64,000 bases of DNA from Proteles cristata cristata (GCA_017311185.1 JAESUZ010004905.1:124001-188000); one strand, 5' to 3'; shown: positions 52,701-63,467, numbered from the stretch's first letter. Notes: generated by a model from the letters alone, not told the origin. Translations and numbers: made by a program.

Positions 52701-53687
52701 ACTTGAAGAGTTAGAATCACTCAGTGACTATTTAAAGAAATTACAAAATCTATCCCATTCGGGACAGGCTCTCGGCTAGCACATATAGGCACCAACAATC
52801 AGGTTCGTGGTCCTTCTGGTGCCCCTGAAATGGATGGAGAGGGGCGGGTGGCTGCATTCCAGGGCCGCCATTGTCCTGCACCAGCAACTTCAGCCTGCGG
52901 CTACAGGGTATCTGAAATAGACTTCCCTTGAAAGTGCATACATCAACCCGCTTTCAGACTGAACATTTCAGACTTTGACACCTCATTTCAGGCTGTCCAG
53001 CGTTGACTTGAGTGGTGGTGGCCAAATGCAAAGACCTCAAAGCCAAAGATGACCTAGATCTGACAGAATTATTTTAAAATCTTTTCGTGTTGGCAGGAGG
53101 CCAAACTTTCTCTTCTAGCACGGCATTTTGTTTCCTTTTATGTGACCATCGAAAATGTTTAAAATATATGTTTGAGACTCCTCTAGCAAAACTGTCTTCA
53201 GAGATGGATATGAGAAAAATGAGATGCATGACTCTATGATCACAAAGTACTCATTGATTTGTCAGATTCTTCTCTCTCCCCCTCTCCTTCTCTTTCTTCC
53301 TTCCCTTTCCTCTTCCTTCTCTCTCCCTTTTATGTCCCCACATTGCTTGGCCTAGTTCTCATCTCTCCTTCCTTACTCTTCACCTTGAGCCCACAACCTA
53401 AGGATGCCAAGTCACAGTTGACAAACAAGATGTGCCAGGATCCAAAGGTGGGCAGCAGAAAAGTAGGGAACCCTAGAGATAAAATGAGACCTTAACCACA
53501 GGACATAGCCAGGAGTATTAGCAACCAGGTCTCCAGAGGGCAGCCCCCACATTTAGTGCTTATTTGCTGACAGGAGCCCATAATATGTGCGCAACTGACT
53601 TGGCACCTTAGGTGAAATGATCAGGTATTAAGTCAGGCCTGCTTGCACTTTTCTCTAAATTAAGAAAAGACTGTCTGGTATTATAGA
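52701..53687. other. Non-coding stretch
   Basis: No gene. A pyrimidine tract (TTCTTCTCTCTCCCCCTCTC and onward) lies at 53266-53335 and produces a 78-codon frame. No recognised repeat. Confidence 0.5.
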
Positions 53688-53700
53688 ACTATAACTGTAA

Positions 53701-53895
53701 GGGCGCCTGGGTAGCTCAGTCTGCTAAGCGTCTGACTTTGGCTCTGGTCATGATCTCACGGTTTGTGAGGTCAAGCCCCACGTCAGGCTCTGTGCAGACA
53801 GCTCAGCACATTCTGTCTCCTTCTCTCTCTCTTCCCCAGTCTCACTCTGTCTCTCTCTCAAAACTAAATAAACATTAAAAAAAATTTTTTAAAGA
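53701..53895 (+). mobile_element. Can-SINE
   Basis: GGGCGCCTGGGTAGCTCAGT head, AAACTAAATAAACATTAAAA tail. ACTATAACTGTAA (53688-53700) and ACTATAACCGTAG (53901-53913) are the target duplication. It lacks the AGCCTGGAGCCTGCTTCG part. Confidence 0.92.
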
Positions 53896-54055
53896 AAATA
53901 ACTATAACCGTAGAACCGCACGACTGACTAGTAAGGATTTTCAGGGTCTGTGGCAGATCTGAATCAGAACCATCAAGAATGATCATGCTGGTTAGGAACT
54001 ACTCAACATCGAGAGGCAGAGTTTCTAGCCTAATAGCCCTGGGCATAAATCTGCA

Positions 54056-54056
<1 letters not shown>

Positions 54057-54097
<41 letters not shown>
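54057..54097. repeat. (CA)n microsatellite
   Basis: About 20 uninterrupted AC units, just upstream of a MIR fragment. Confidence 0.96.
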
Positions 54098-54104
54098 ATT
54101 TATT

Positions 54105-54255
54105 AGTATGTGACCCTTGAAAGTACTAATTGTGCTTTCCCTATCTGTCAGATAGAGATAATGCTTCCCATGCAGGACTAGTTTATTTTAATGACTGTGT
54201 GTGTTAAGCACTTGCACATAATAGACTCTCAACAGTAAGTACTGATGATAATAAT
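54105..54255 (+). mobile_element. MIR SINE fragment
   Basis: CTTTCCCTATCTGTCAGATA, GAGATAATGCTTCCCATGCA, TGTGTTAAGCACTTGCACAT and AATAGACTCTCAACAGTAAG match the MIR core and 3' part. Confidence 0.8.
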
Positions 54256-54509
54256 ACGATGATTTTAACAAAATGTGATAAGTGCCATCCAATTTTATTG
54301 AAATTTTGTACAAGAAATTTATACCATTGTTAAGGGAAAAAAATAAAGCTACTTCTATTTTTAATAGGTTTTGCTTTTTTCGAAAGCATGGTCTTTAAGT
54401 AACCATTATAGAATCTGCTATTAGGATTTTAAAGAGGAGGGGGGATATGAGTCAGCTTCATGGAACAGGAACTAGAAGAAAAAGTGCTCTTCATACCTTC
54501 AAAACATAC

Positions 54510-55010
54510 ATTTTTTCATCCCGTGTATATTTACAGACACTGAAATAGAAAAGAACAAAACAGACACAAGACCTACTCTCAAAGTTTTTCTAGACTAGTA
54601 GGGAAGAGAAAACTTAGAACAGAAATCACTAAAAGTGTGCTAAGTGACGCTGTGTCACAGGGCCCTTCCCCTGGTCTGGAGTGTCACAGAGATCTCCTGA
54701 AGAAGAGAGGGCTGTACTGGGTAGACAAGAGAAAAATCTAGAAGGAGAGTGGGGAAATACCCTCTAGGCTGAGAAAGGAGCCTAGTTAAACATCCTGAGA
54801 TGGGAAGAAGTCTGCGGGAGGCAGGCATAGTTGGTTGAGAGTCCTAAGAAAAAGCTCGTGGAGCCCAGAGGGGTGAATCAAGGAGGCCTTATGGAAATGT
54901 TAAGGGCCTGGGGCTTGGTCCCAGGTGCAGAAGAAAGCTATGGTGGGTTTCACGTGGAAGTGATACAATCTAATCTGTTCTTTCATAGATCAGTCTAGGT
55001 GCTGTGTGAA
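54510..55010 (+). repeat. Ancient dispersed repeat, family not assigned
   Basis: GAACAAAACAGACACAAGAC, CTCCTGAAGAAGAGAGGGCT, GGGTGAATCAAGGAGGCCTT, AGGGCCTGGGGC and CACGTGGAAGTGATACAATC fit the same mammal-wide repeat seen at 39.76 kb, here longer and in the same orientation. Confidence 0.5.
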
Positions 55011-55150
55011 GAACTAAGATGTTATGATATAGTAAGAAATATATTTTTGGTCTTCATCCTAGGTTCCTGGCACAGAGCTCCTAAAATCCTTGTAATTTAA
55101 TAGTAAGTCCCTTTCAGCCATACCTGGGTTAAAGGTAATGAGAGACTCTT

Positions 55151-55257
55151 GGGGCACCTGGCTGACTCAGTCAGTACAGTGTGAGACTCTTGATCTAGGG
55201 GTTATGAGTTTGAGCCTGGTGTATGGTGTTAAGTTTACTTAAAATAAAAAATTAAAG
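55151..55257 (+). mobile_element. Older Can-SINE (SINEC_a-like), start of nested cluster
   Basis: GGGGCACCTGGCTGACTCAG head, ACTCTTGATCTAGGGGTTAT, GTGTTAAGTTTACTTAAAAT end. Its left flank TAATGAGAGACTCTT (55136-55150) recurs at 56399-56413 as TAATGAGGGACTTTT, over 1.2 kb away, so other elements have inserted into or behind it. Confidence 0.88.
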
Positions 55258-55336
55258 GGGTGCCTGGGTGGCTCAGTAGGTTGAACATCTGACTCTTGAT
55301 TTCCACTCAGGTCATGATCTCACAGTCATGGGATCG
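55258..55336 (+). mobile_element. 3'-truncated Can-SINE fused to an L1
   Basis: GGGGTGCCTGGGTGGCTCAG, CTCTTGATTTCCACTCAGGT and GTCATGGGATCGAG, then the sequence switches to L1 within a GCTCAGCA-like junction. Only the first 80 bases of the SINE remain here. A SINE 3' half at 56310-56398 may be its missing part. Confidence 0.85.
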
Positions 55337-56096
55337 AGCTCAGCATCCCTCCTCATCAGGGAAATACAAATCAAAACCACACTGAGATACCACCTCATGC
55401 CAGTCAGAGTGTCTAAAATGAGCAAATCAGAGGACTCTAGATGCTGGTGAGGATGTGGAGAAACGGGCACCCTCCTACACTTTTGGTGGGAATGTAAACT
55501 GGTGCGGCCCCTCTGGAAAACAGTGTGGAGGTTCCTCAGGAAACTAACAAGAGAACTCTCCTAGGACCCAGCAATAGCACTGCTAGGAATTTACCCAAGG
55601 GATACAGAAATCCTGATGCATAGGAGTACATGTACCCCAATGTTCATAGCAGCACTCTCCACAATAGCTAAAACATGGAAAGAGCCTAAGTGTCCATCAA
55701 CAGACGAATGGATCAAGAAGATGTGGTTTATCTATACCATGGAATCCTACATGGCAATGAGAAACAATGAAATCTGGCCATGTGTAGCAACATGGATGGA
55801 CCTTGAGGGTGTTATGCTGAGCGAAATAAGTCAGGCAGAGAAGACAAATATCATATGTTTGCACGTATAGGAGGATTAGGAGGAACTTAACAGAGGACCA
55901 AGGGGGAGAAGAAGGGCGGAAATGGTGGGGGAAAGGGAGAGAGGCAAACCATGAGAGACTCTTGAATGCTGACAAAAACTGAGGACTGATGGATGTGGGG
56001 GGAGGAGGGATGGGCATGGAGGAGGGCACTTGTGGGGATGAGCACTGAGTGTTATGTGGAAACTAATTTGACAATAAACTATTTGTAAAAAAAAAA
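55337..56096 (+). mobile_element. 5'-truncated felid LINE-1: ORF2 C-terminus and 3' UTR
   Basis: Encodes the C-terminal end of L1 ORF2 protein (reverse transcriptase/endonuclease polyprotein) in relic form. From 55616 the frame reads MHRSTCTPMFIAALSTIAKT and later STDEWIKK, ATWMDLEG and LSEISQAEK, the conserved C-terminal pattern. A TAG stop at 55562-55564 interrupts the frame just upstream. The 3' UTR has GGGCATGGAGGAGGGCACTT and ends TTGACAATAAACTATTTGTA plus A's. Inactive. Confidence 0.92.
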
Positions 56097-56187
56097 TTTT
56101 TTAAATAAAAAAATAAATAAATTAAGTCCACTTACATTTCAATAAGCCCGGTTTTCTCTAAAAAAAAAAAAAAGATTCTGTCCCTCA

Positions 56188-56309
56188 ACTGATGGGTGTG
56201 GTGGGGGGAGAGGGGAGATGGGCATGGAGGAGGGCACTTGTGGGGATGAGCACTGGTTGTTATATGGAGACCAACTTGACAATAAACTATGTGTAAAAAA
56301 AAAAAAAAG
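56188..56309 (+). mobile_element. Second, very short LINE-1 3'-UTR copy
   Basis: ACTGATGGGTGTGG, GGGCATGGAGGAGGGCACTT, GAGCACTGGTTGTTATATGG, TTGACAATAAACTATGTG and a 14-A tail, a near copy of the last 105 bases of the L1 just upstream. GATTCTGTCCCTCA (56174-56187) and GATTCTCTCCCTCA (56310-56323) show an independent insertion into a SINE's GATTCTCTCTCCC segment. Confidence 0.88.
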
Positions 56310-56398
56310 ATTCTCTCCCTCAGCCCCTCTACCTCTCTCTCTCTTTCCCGTCTCTGTTTCTCTGTCTCAATAAAATAAAATAAAATATTAAAAAATTT
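56310..56398 (+). mobile_element. Can-SINE 3' half
   Basis: GATTCTCTCCCTCAGCCCCT, CTACCTCTCTCTCTCTTTCC and TCTCAATAAAATAAAATAAA, without a head. Probably the remaining 3' half of the SINE whose head is at 55258, separated by the L1 insertions. Confidence 0.75.
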
Positions 56399-56410
56399 TA
56401 ATGAGGGACT

Positions 56411-56604
56411 TTTTTACATTTATTTAGTTTTGAGGGACAGAGAGACAGAGCACAAGTGGGGGAGGGGCAGAGAGAGAAGGAGACACAGGGGAAGCAGGCT
56501 CCAGGCTCCGAGCTGTCAGCACAGAGCCTTGAATTCACAAACTGTGAGATCATGACCTGAGCCGAAGTCGGACACTCAACCGACTGAGCCACCCAGGCGC
56601 CCCA
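56411..56604 (-). mobile_element. Can-SINE inserted at the edge of the nested cluster
   Basis: T-run, GAGGGACAGAGAGACAGAGC, GAGCCACCCAGGCGCCCC. AATGAGGGACTTTT at its left and AATGAGGGACTCTT at 56608-56621 are its duplication, reusing the duplication of the cluster itself. Confidence 0.93.
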
Positions 56605-56634
56605 TTAAATGAGGGACTCTTGATGGAAACTTAA

Positions 56635-57290
56635 ATAGCCACAGGATAGGGGCTAGAGGAGCTAACCATGTGATTAGAGTGGAACTTTCAGGCCCACCCC
56701 ACCTCCTCACCTCCAGAGAGAGAAGGGGGGCTAGAGATTGAGTTTAATCACCAATAACCAATGACTTATCCAATCATGCCTCTAAATTGCAATCTCCAGA
56801 AAAGCCCTACACAGTGGGGCTGGGAGAGCTTCTGGGTTGAACACACTGAGGTTCTGGGAGGGTAGTACACCTACAGGGGGCACTGAAACCCCATGCCTCT
56901 TCCCACGCACCTTGCCCTAAGCATCTCCTCCATTCGGCTGTTCCTGAGGATTCTTTGTAATAAGCCAGTAATAGTAAGGAAAGTGTTTTTCTTGTGTTCT
57001 TGCAAATTACTGAACTTCAAGACTGGGTCATGGGAACCCCCAGTCTATAGCCAGGAGGTCAGAGTATAGGAGGTTTGGATTTTTCACCAGCATCTGAATC
57101 AACAGCAGTCTTGTGGGACTGGCTGCTTAAACTATGGGATCTGATGCTAACTCCAGATAGACAGATAGTGTTAGAATATAAATGAATTGTAGGACACCCA
57201 GCCGCCACTGGAGAATTGGTTGTGATACCAGAGAAACTTCACACATGTTTGGTATCAGAAGTGTTGTGAGTATAGGAAAAGAGTTTTATT
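56635..57290 (+). repeat. Probable old LTR-like repeat, family not assigned
   Basis: GGGCTAGAGATTGAGTTTAA, TCACCAATAACCAATGACTT, AAGCATCTCCTCCATTCGGC, TGTTCCTGAGGATTCTTTGT, AATAAGCCAGTAAT, GTCATGGGAACCCCCAG, TATAGCCAGGAGGTCAGAG and GGTATCAGAAGTGTTGTGAG match a long mammal-wide repeat nearly end to end. The AATAA(G) after TTTGT looks like a decayed poly(A) signal, hence LTR-like. I cannot name it. Confidence 0.6.
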
Positions 57291-57365
57291 TTAAGAATGA
57301 GTTCAGGGAAGGTAGGAATGAATAGAGTACTGGCAGTGTACGTAAAAAAAAATAATAAAAGCAGT

Positions 57366-57483
57366 GGGGCGCCTGGGTGACTCAGCCGGTTAAGCATCTG
57401 ACTCTTGGTTTCGGTTCAGGTCATGATCTCACAGCTCGTGAGATGGAGCCCCAAGTCTGCTGACTATGCAGAGCCTGCTTGGG

Positions 57484-57523
<40 letters not shown>

Positions 57524-57611
57524 TTCCTCCCTCTCCCTCCCTCTCTCCCTCCCTCCCTCCCCCACTCATTTGCCCCCCCTCAAAATAAAAAAAAAAAAAC
57601 TTAAAAATAAA
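57366..57611 (+). mobile_element. Can-SINE
   Basis: GGGGCGCCTGGGTGACTCAG head, CTCTTGGTTTCGGTTCAGGT, an extended CT/CCCT tract to about 57565 and an A tail. Confidence 0.93.
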
Positions 57612-58801
57612 GTGGAGAGTTCATACCAATTACACAGGAGGAGGACTGAATAGAACTCAATGGTTGATCAGAAATGGCAAAGGAGAAAAAGAGAAGTAAT
57701 AAGGTAAATCCTAAGTTTCAGCCTTGGGTAACTGAGCTTAGAGGTACCATATATTGAGATGAGGACTCAGAAGTAGGATCAGGTCTTAGTGGCCAAGAAG
57801 AAGAGGAAATCAGAGTGTCCAGTACATAGCAGGAAATACAAGGGAAGCACTTTAGAAGCAAGGTCTGGACTGCATTAGAAATTTAGGATGGTCAGCCCAG
57901 AAATGTATAATCAGTATGGCCCCAGACCCCACAGCCTTTAACTCCCAAGTAAGGCTACCAATTGCTCCATCCTTTCCCAGGGCTCTCCTCCAGAAATGTC
58001 CAAAGGCTCTCAGCACTGCTCATGCTAGCCCAGCTCCCCAAATCCGCACGTGTCTCTTGCTGTCACCACAGCAAGGGAAAAGGACTCAGGTGTGTCCCTT
58101 AAGGCAGGTCTCCACCGCCACTGACCTTTCTGTGGTCCGATCTACAGGCCACCTCTAGCAGCTGCTCTCTGGATGGCAGACTCAGAAGCCAGTGTTACCA
58201 CCAATGGAAGAATTACTCTCACTCCCAATTTCCTTGAAGAAAGATTTTTTCCTTCAGTGCACTCCTGGCTTTTCTCCACCTGGGGAGGTAACATAACAAC
58301 CTGCTTGGAAGTTTGGGAAGAACTGGGAATGCAAGAGCCCCATTCACCTATCTTCTTGGGAATGAGCTACCCACGGGAAGCACAATCTTGGCTGCTCCTC
58401 TAGAGGCTGACTTCCCCCTCCATGCCCTGGCCCAGCATTGCCCCTGCCTGAGAAATACTGCCTTATTCTGGCTTTGAGATGACCAAGTGCATTTGAATAA
58501 CAGATATAAAGTACATCATGCCCTTTGACAGTAAAACGGCGGTATTTGGGCTCATTGTGGCAGATAGTATGTACCTTTATTATTTGCTATCTCTCCATAG
58601 CAAAAATTAAATGTACATCATCTTTAAGGTTTGCTTAACAGTTTTCAGCAGAGAGACACCAATACTTAACCACGACTGTAGTTAACCATAGTAACCATTA
58701 CTATGAACAGCCATTCATCTTGTTACTTTTCTACTTTTTATACCTTATCTCAATTAATATGCTTGAACAATTTTATACAACTGTCTATAGCCTAAAATAA
58801 C
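57612..58801. other. Non-coding stretch
   Basis: 57710-57850 (CAGCCTTGGGTAACTGAGCT, ATATTGAGATGAGGACTCAG) resembles the 3' end of the unnamed dispersed family of 39.8 and 54.5 kb. Frames of 76-80 codons at 57916-58403 have no domain. No gene called. Confidence 0.45.
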
Positions 58802-58833
<32 letters not shown>

Positions 58834-58843
58834 TATATATATA
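58802..58843. repeat. (TA)n(CA)n(TA)n microsatellite
   Basis: About 10 TA units, 5 CA units and 6 TA units in a row. Confidence 0.94.
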
Positions 58844-58894
58844 GTTCATTTGCTGTGTTTTTTAAAATTTGATACATTTTGTCTAGACAATATA

Positions 58895-59395
58895 CACTTC
58901 TACCAGCACTACTGCTGTATGATACACTGCCACAAACTTAAAAACATAAGTTTGTGGTTCTGGAGTACAAGTACATCTTTTCTGTGTCCTCCACTCAGGG
59001 TTTCACGAGGTTGCAGCCAACACTGTGGTTGGGCTGTGTTCTCATCTAGACACTCAAACTAGAGAAGAATTCTCTTCCTTATAGTGGGATGAATGGCTTC
59101 TTACTGGGAATCGGCTAGAGGCTCACCACAGCTCTTAGAGGCCGCCCATAGTTTCCTGCCACATGGCCCTCTCCATAGTAAGTTCAAAGCATGATTTTTT
59201 GCTTCTTCTTGGCCAGCAAAAGACCCTCTCTATCCAGCCTTATAAAATGTAACATCATGGAAGTGACATTACATCCTCGTGTCACAGAAGCAAATCACAT
59301 CCCCTACCCACCCTCAAGGGGAGGGAATTCTAGAGAACATAACACCAGGGGCAGAGCTGATGGGACCATCTCAGAATTCTGCTTCCCACAATGAC
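58895..59395 (+). repeat. Ancient mammal-wide repeat, family not assigned
   Basis: CACTGCCACAAACTTAAAAA, TTTGTGGTTCTGGAGTACAA, GAGGTTGCAGCCAACACTGT, TGCCACATGGCCCTCTCCAT, GGAAGTGACATTACATCCTC, CCCTCAAGGGGAGGGAATTC and GGGACCATCTCAGAATTCTG follow a well-known dispersed repeat from end to end. No name asserted. Confidence 0.65.
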
Positions 59396-59945
59396 GGTGC
59401 CCAGCTCCCCATACCAGTCCTAGGCTATCAACCTCTGCCAATCTCACAGGTAGCAAAAAAATTTGCCAATGGGCAGGTAAAAAAGGATACCTTGTTTAAA
59501 CTGCCATTCTTTACCGGTGAAGTGAAATTATCTTTTTATATCTTTACTGGCTATTTCCTATTTCTCCTTTTGTGACATGTTTCTGCTCTTTGCCCAGTGT
59601 TTTATTGAAATGTTAGTACAAGTCAACAATCTCTTATCTACAATCCCCCCCACACCTCCAAAAAAATTTTTTAAAAAACCCTCTGAGAATCTTAAATTCG
59701 TTACAATCCACTTTGTAGCATAATCTGGCTTGGTCTGAACTCAGTATCAGCAAAACCTTTTCTGGAATGATGCAAAGCAATTATTACAGATTTGTTTATC
59801 TTGCTTAGTGTGATTATTCATAAGTTTCAATGCAGAACTAAAATGTATTTGATTAACCACATACTGCCCTGGGCCTCACTGGGCATATTAAATAATGTAT
59901 ACCATTTACCTTTCTAAATACCCCTAAAAATGAATTATTTATAGT
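59396..59945. other. Non-coding stretch
   Basis: No recognised element. A homopolymer patch (CCCCCCC, then A and T runs) lies at 59645-59680. Confidence 0.5.
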
Positions 59946-59953
59946 CCCAGGAG

Positions 59954-60160
59954 TTTTTTTTTTTTCCTGAGAGAGAGAGAGAGAGAGAGACAGCACGAGC
60001 AGGGGAGGGTCAGAGAGAGGAGATACAGAATCTGAAACAGGCTCCAGGCTCTGAGCTAGCTGTCAGCACAGAGCCCAACGCAGGGCTCGAACCCAGAAAC
60101 TGCAAGATCATGACCTGAGCCGAAGTCAGACGCTTAACCAACTGAGCCACCCAGGCACCC
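59954..60160 (-). mobile_element. Can-SINE
   Basis: T-run, CTGAGAGAGAGAGAGAGAGA, GAGCCACCCAGGCACCC. CCAGGAGTTTTTT (from 59947) and CCAGGGGTTTTTC (from 60161) flank it. Confidence 0.93.
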
Positions 60161-60430
60161 CCAGGGGTTTTTCATAAGGTATTATAGAACTCTGTTTCTT
60201 ACTGATTTCCAAAATGTTTTTATAGGTTAGGAAAGTAAGCCCTTTTTCATAGATTTTGCCAGTTTTCCCCCATTTTATCATATTCCAATCTAGCTCTAAT
60301 CTAATACAACAGATTTTTAAATTTCTAATTAATTATGTTCGTTGCAAAAAAAATACAAATGTAGATTGTAACAGTGGCTCTTAATCCTTTCAAGTCAATG
60401 ATGACTGAAAATCTGATTAAAGTGATGAGA

Positions 60431-60641
60431 GGGGTGCCTGGATGGTGCAGTCAGTTGAGCATCTGGCTTCAGCTCAGGTCATGATCTCATGGTTCGTGGG
60501 CTCGAGCCCCACGTCAGGCTCTGTGCTGACAGCCAGCTCAGAGCCTGGAGCCTGTCTTCAGATTCTGGGTCTTCCTCTCTCTGACCCTCCCCTGCTCACA
60601 CTCTCTCTCTCAAAAATAAATAAAACATTTTAAAAAAAAAT
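60431..60641 (+). mobile_element. Can-SINE
   Basis: GGGGTGCCTGGATGGTGCAG head, AAAAATAAATAAAACATTTT tail. TTAAAGTGA exact at 60417-60425 and 60642-60650. Confidence 0.93.
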
Positions 60642-60650
60642 TTAAAGTGA

Positions 60651-61039
60651 CCGGAAAGCTCTGTAAAAAAAAAACACAACATATAATTTGGCATCTAATT
60701 TCAGATTTAATAGGCTTAGGCACCAGATTATGAACCTCTGCTTTCTATGCTCTTCCCAAGAACTTTCATCCTTTCCAAGGGATGATCCTTTTCAATTATC
60801 ACCTACCCAAAACTAGCAAATATATACATAATACATATCCAAATCTACACCCAAATCTACTATTTATAATCTACACCTATATGTACCTTCAGTACAGATT
60901 TCCTCATTATCATATCTCCATATTCACCAGACTGCAAAATATCTCCACTCAAATATTTCACTAATATCAAACTCAACATATCAAAAACTAAAATAATTTT
61001 CTTCTATGCCATACTCATTCATCTTTTTAATTATTAATG
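60651..61039. other. AT-rich non-coding stretch
   Basis: No recognised repeat. A 60-codon frame at 60782-60964 rich in Ile, Tyr and His is a base-composition artefact. Confidence 0.5.
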
Positions 61040-61650
61040 ATTGGAACCATGAAACATTCAACTGAATCAGCCACTAACCATTCAGCAGGTCAGCAATCAT
61101 GACTTTCATCTCTCCTTTAATTTTATCTCTTCTCAAATTGGTATCTCTCAATTTCATCTACTTCTCATCTCCACTGCAACAAACTTAGTTTTGATCACCA
61201 TGCATTCCCTGAGTTATTCTAACAGCCTCCTTTATAATTTTCCCACCAGAGTCTTTATCCCCTCCAATCTATGTTCAACATCTGCAACCAGGGTAATCTG
61301 TCTAAAATGCAAATCTGATATGATTTCACTCCCTCACTTAAAACTTTCCAATCACTCCTCCACTGCTCTAGGGATAAACTCCATCCTCCTTAATATGGTT
61401 TACAAAGTTCATTACCATCTACAACCCACTTAATTCCTACATAATCACCTTTTATCTGATCCCTTCCCCCAAGTCAGTGTATTAGTAAATGTCACCATTT
61501 ACCAAGCTGCCCAAGACAGAAGCCTGGGTGCTCTCCTTCCCATCACCTTTTATATCTAATTAGTCACCATATCCTGTGGTTTCTACCTCCAGTGCCCCCA
61601 CCCTGGTCCGTGTTACCATATTTTTCTAACCATCTACTAACCTAGCCTTC
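61040..61650 (+). mobile_element. L2-like LINE fragments
   Basis: TTGATCACCATGCATTCCCT, TTATTCTAACAGCCTCCTTT, CCAGGGTAATCTGTCTAAAA, TGCAAATCTGATATGATTTC and AATATGGTTTACAAAGTTCA follow the same order as the L2 3' region. From about 61510 CAAGACAGAAGCCTGGGTGC and CATATCCTGTGGTTTCTACC look like the start of a second diverged copy. Confidence 0.6.
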
Positions 61651-61751
61651 GCTCATTGAGAGACTACAACAGATGGTTCTCACAAATAACCTGACCAACT
61701 AGCCTTAATCATCTTTCTCCTTAATGAAACTGAAGTCAGGGTAGATGTGAA

Positions 61752-63095
61752 GGGATGGCACAAAAACAGACACTCAGATCAATGGAACAGAATAGAGAAC
61801 CCAGAAATGGACCCACAAATGTGTGGCTGACTAATCTTTGACAAAGCAGGAAAGACTACCCAATGGAATAAAGACAGTCTCTTCAGTAAGTGGTGCTGGG
61901 AAAACTGGACAGCAACATGCAGAAAAATGAACCCTGACCACTTTCTTATATCACACACAATAATAAACTCAAAATGGATGAAAGACCTAAATGTAAGACA
62001 GGAAGCCATCAAAATCCTTGAGAAGAAAGCGGGCAAAAACCTCTTTAACCTTGGCCACAGCAACTTCTTACTCAACACATCTCCAGAGGCAAGGGGAAAC
62101 AAAAGCAAAAATGAACTACTGGGACCTCATCCTTCTGCACAGCAAACAATCAGCAAAACTAAAAGGCGATGGATGGAATGGGAGAAGATATTTGTGCAAA
62201 TGACATATCAGCTAAAGAGTTAGTATCCAAAATCTATAAAGAACTTATCAAATTCAAACCCCAAGACAAATAATCCACTGAATAAATGGGCAAAAGGCAT
62301 GAATAGACACTTTTCCAAAGACATCCAGATAGTCAACCAACACATGAAAAAATGCTCAACATCACTCATCATAAAGAAAATACAAATCAAAACTACAATT
62401 AGATACCACCTCACACCTGTCAGAATGGCTCAAATTAACAACTCAGGAAATGATTGGGGATGTGGAGAAAGAGGGTCTCATTTGCACTGCTGGTGGGAAT
62501 GCAAACTGGTGCCACTACTCTGGAAAACAGTATGGAACTTCCTCAAAAAATTAAAAATAGAACCATCCTATGACCCAGCAATTGCACTAGGTATTTATCC
62601 AAGGGTTACAGGTGTGCTGTTTCAAAGCAATGCATCCACCCACTGTTTATAGCAGTGATCAACAATACCCAAAGTATGGAAAGAGACCAAATACCCATCA
62701 ACAGATGAATGGATAAAGAATATGTAATATATATATATAGTATATATATATATCAAAAAGAATGAAATCTTGCCATTTGCAACTATGTGGATGGAACTAG
62801 AGAGTATTATGCTAAGCGAAATTAGTCAGAGAAAGATTCAATCATATGAGGACTTTAGGATACAAAACAAATGAACATTAGGGAAGGAAAGCAAAAATTA
62901 TATTAAAACAGGGAGGAGGACAAAACATAGGAGACTCTTAAATACGGAGAACAGACAGAGGGTTCCTGGTGGGGATATGGGAGGGGAGATGGGTAAATGG
63001 GTAAGGGGCATTAAGGAATCTACTCCTGAGATCACTGTTGCACTACATGCTAACTTGGTTGTAAATTTAAAAAATAAAAATAAAATAAATTTAAA
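61752..63095 (+). mobile_element. 5'-truncated felid LINE-1: ORF2 3' third and 3' UTR
   Basis: Relic of the L1 ORF2 C-terminal third. In one frame from about 61927 it reads KWMKDLNVRQEAIKILEKKA and FLLNTSPEAR. An extra G near 62096 shifts the frame (the continuation KAKMNYWDL is in the next phase). From 62299 [41 protein letters not shown] and [10 protein letters not shown] appear in a further phase. The 3' UTR has AACAGGGAGGAGGACAAAAC and AGGAATCTACTCCTGAGATC, then an A-rich tail. Full L1s are about 6 kb, so it is heavily truncated and inactive. Confidence 0.94.
62726..62753. repeat. (TA)n expansion inside the L1
   Basis: ATATATATATATAG and TATATATATATATAT replace the usual segment between the DEWIKK-coding and KNEIL-coding parts of ORF2. 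It probably grew from a GTATATATATAC string in the source element. Confidence 0.9.
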
Positions 63096-63274
63096 AATTT
63101 TTTTAATTTAAGAAATTCAAAATAAAAAGTGATGGGAGAAGGGCACACAGAGCGAGAGCAGCTCTAAGCCAATAAGCAAGGCTTTGCATTCAATTTTTGT
63201 GGCCTCTCACTCATGGCTCACCTGAATGAACTTCTAATGTTTGCAGGCCTGTATTGTATTAAATAACATGCCTT

Positions 63275-63467
63275 GGGGCACCTGGGTGACTCAGTCGGTT
63301 AAGCGTCCGGTTTCAGCTCAGGTCATGATCTTACAGCTGGTGGGGTTTGAGCCCCGCATCGGGCTTTGTGCTGACAGCTCAGAGCCTGGAGCCTGCTTCA
63401 GATTCTGTGCCTCCCTCTCTCTCTGTTCCTCTCTCTCAAAAATAAAGATTTTAATTTTAAAATAAAC
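63275..63467 (+). mobile_element. Can-SINE
   Basis: GGGGCACCTGGGTGACTCAG head, short CT tract, AAAAATAAAGATTTTAATTT tail. AAATAACATGCCT (63261-63273) and AAATAACGTGCCT (63468-63480), 12 of 13 identical. Confidence 0.95.

Noticed and set aside
61927..62652. L1 ORF2-derived frames
   Set aside because: Real relics of ORF2, but frame-shifted and lacking most of the protein. Annotated as a dead L1 rather than as coding sequence.
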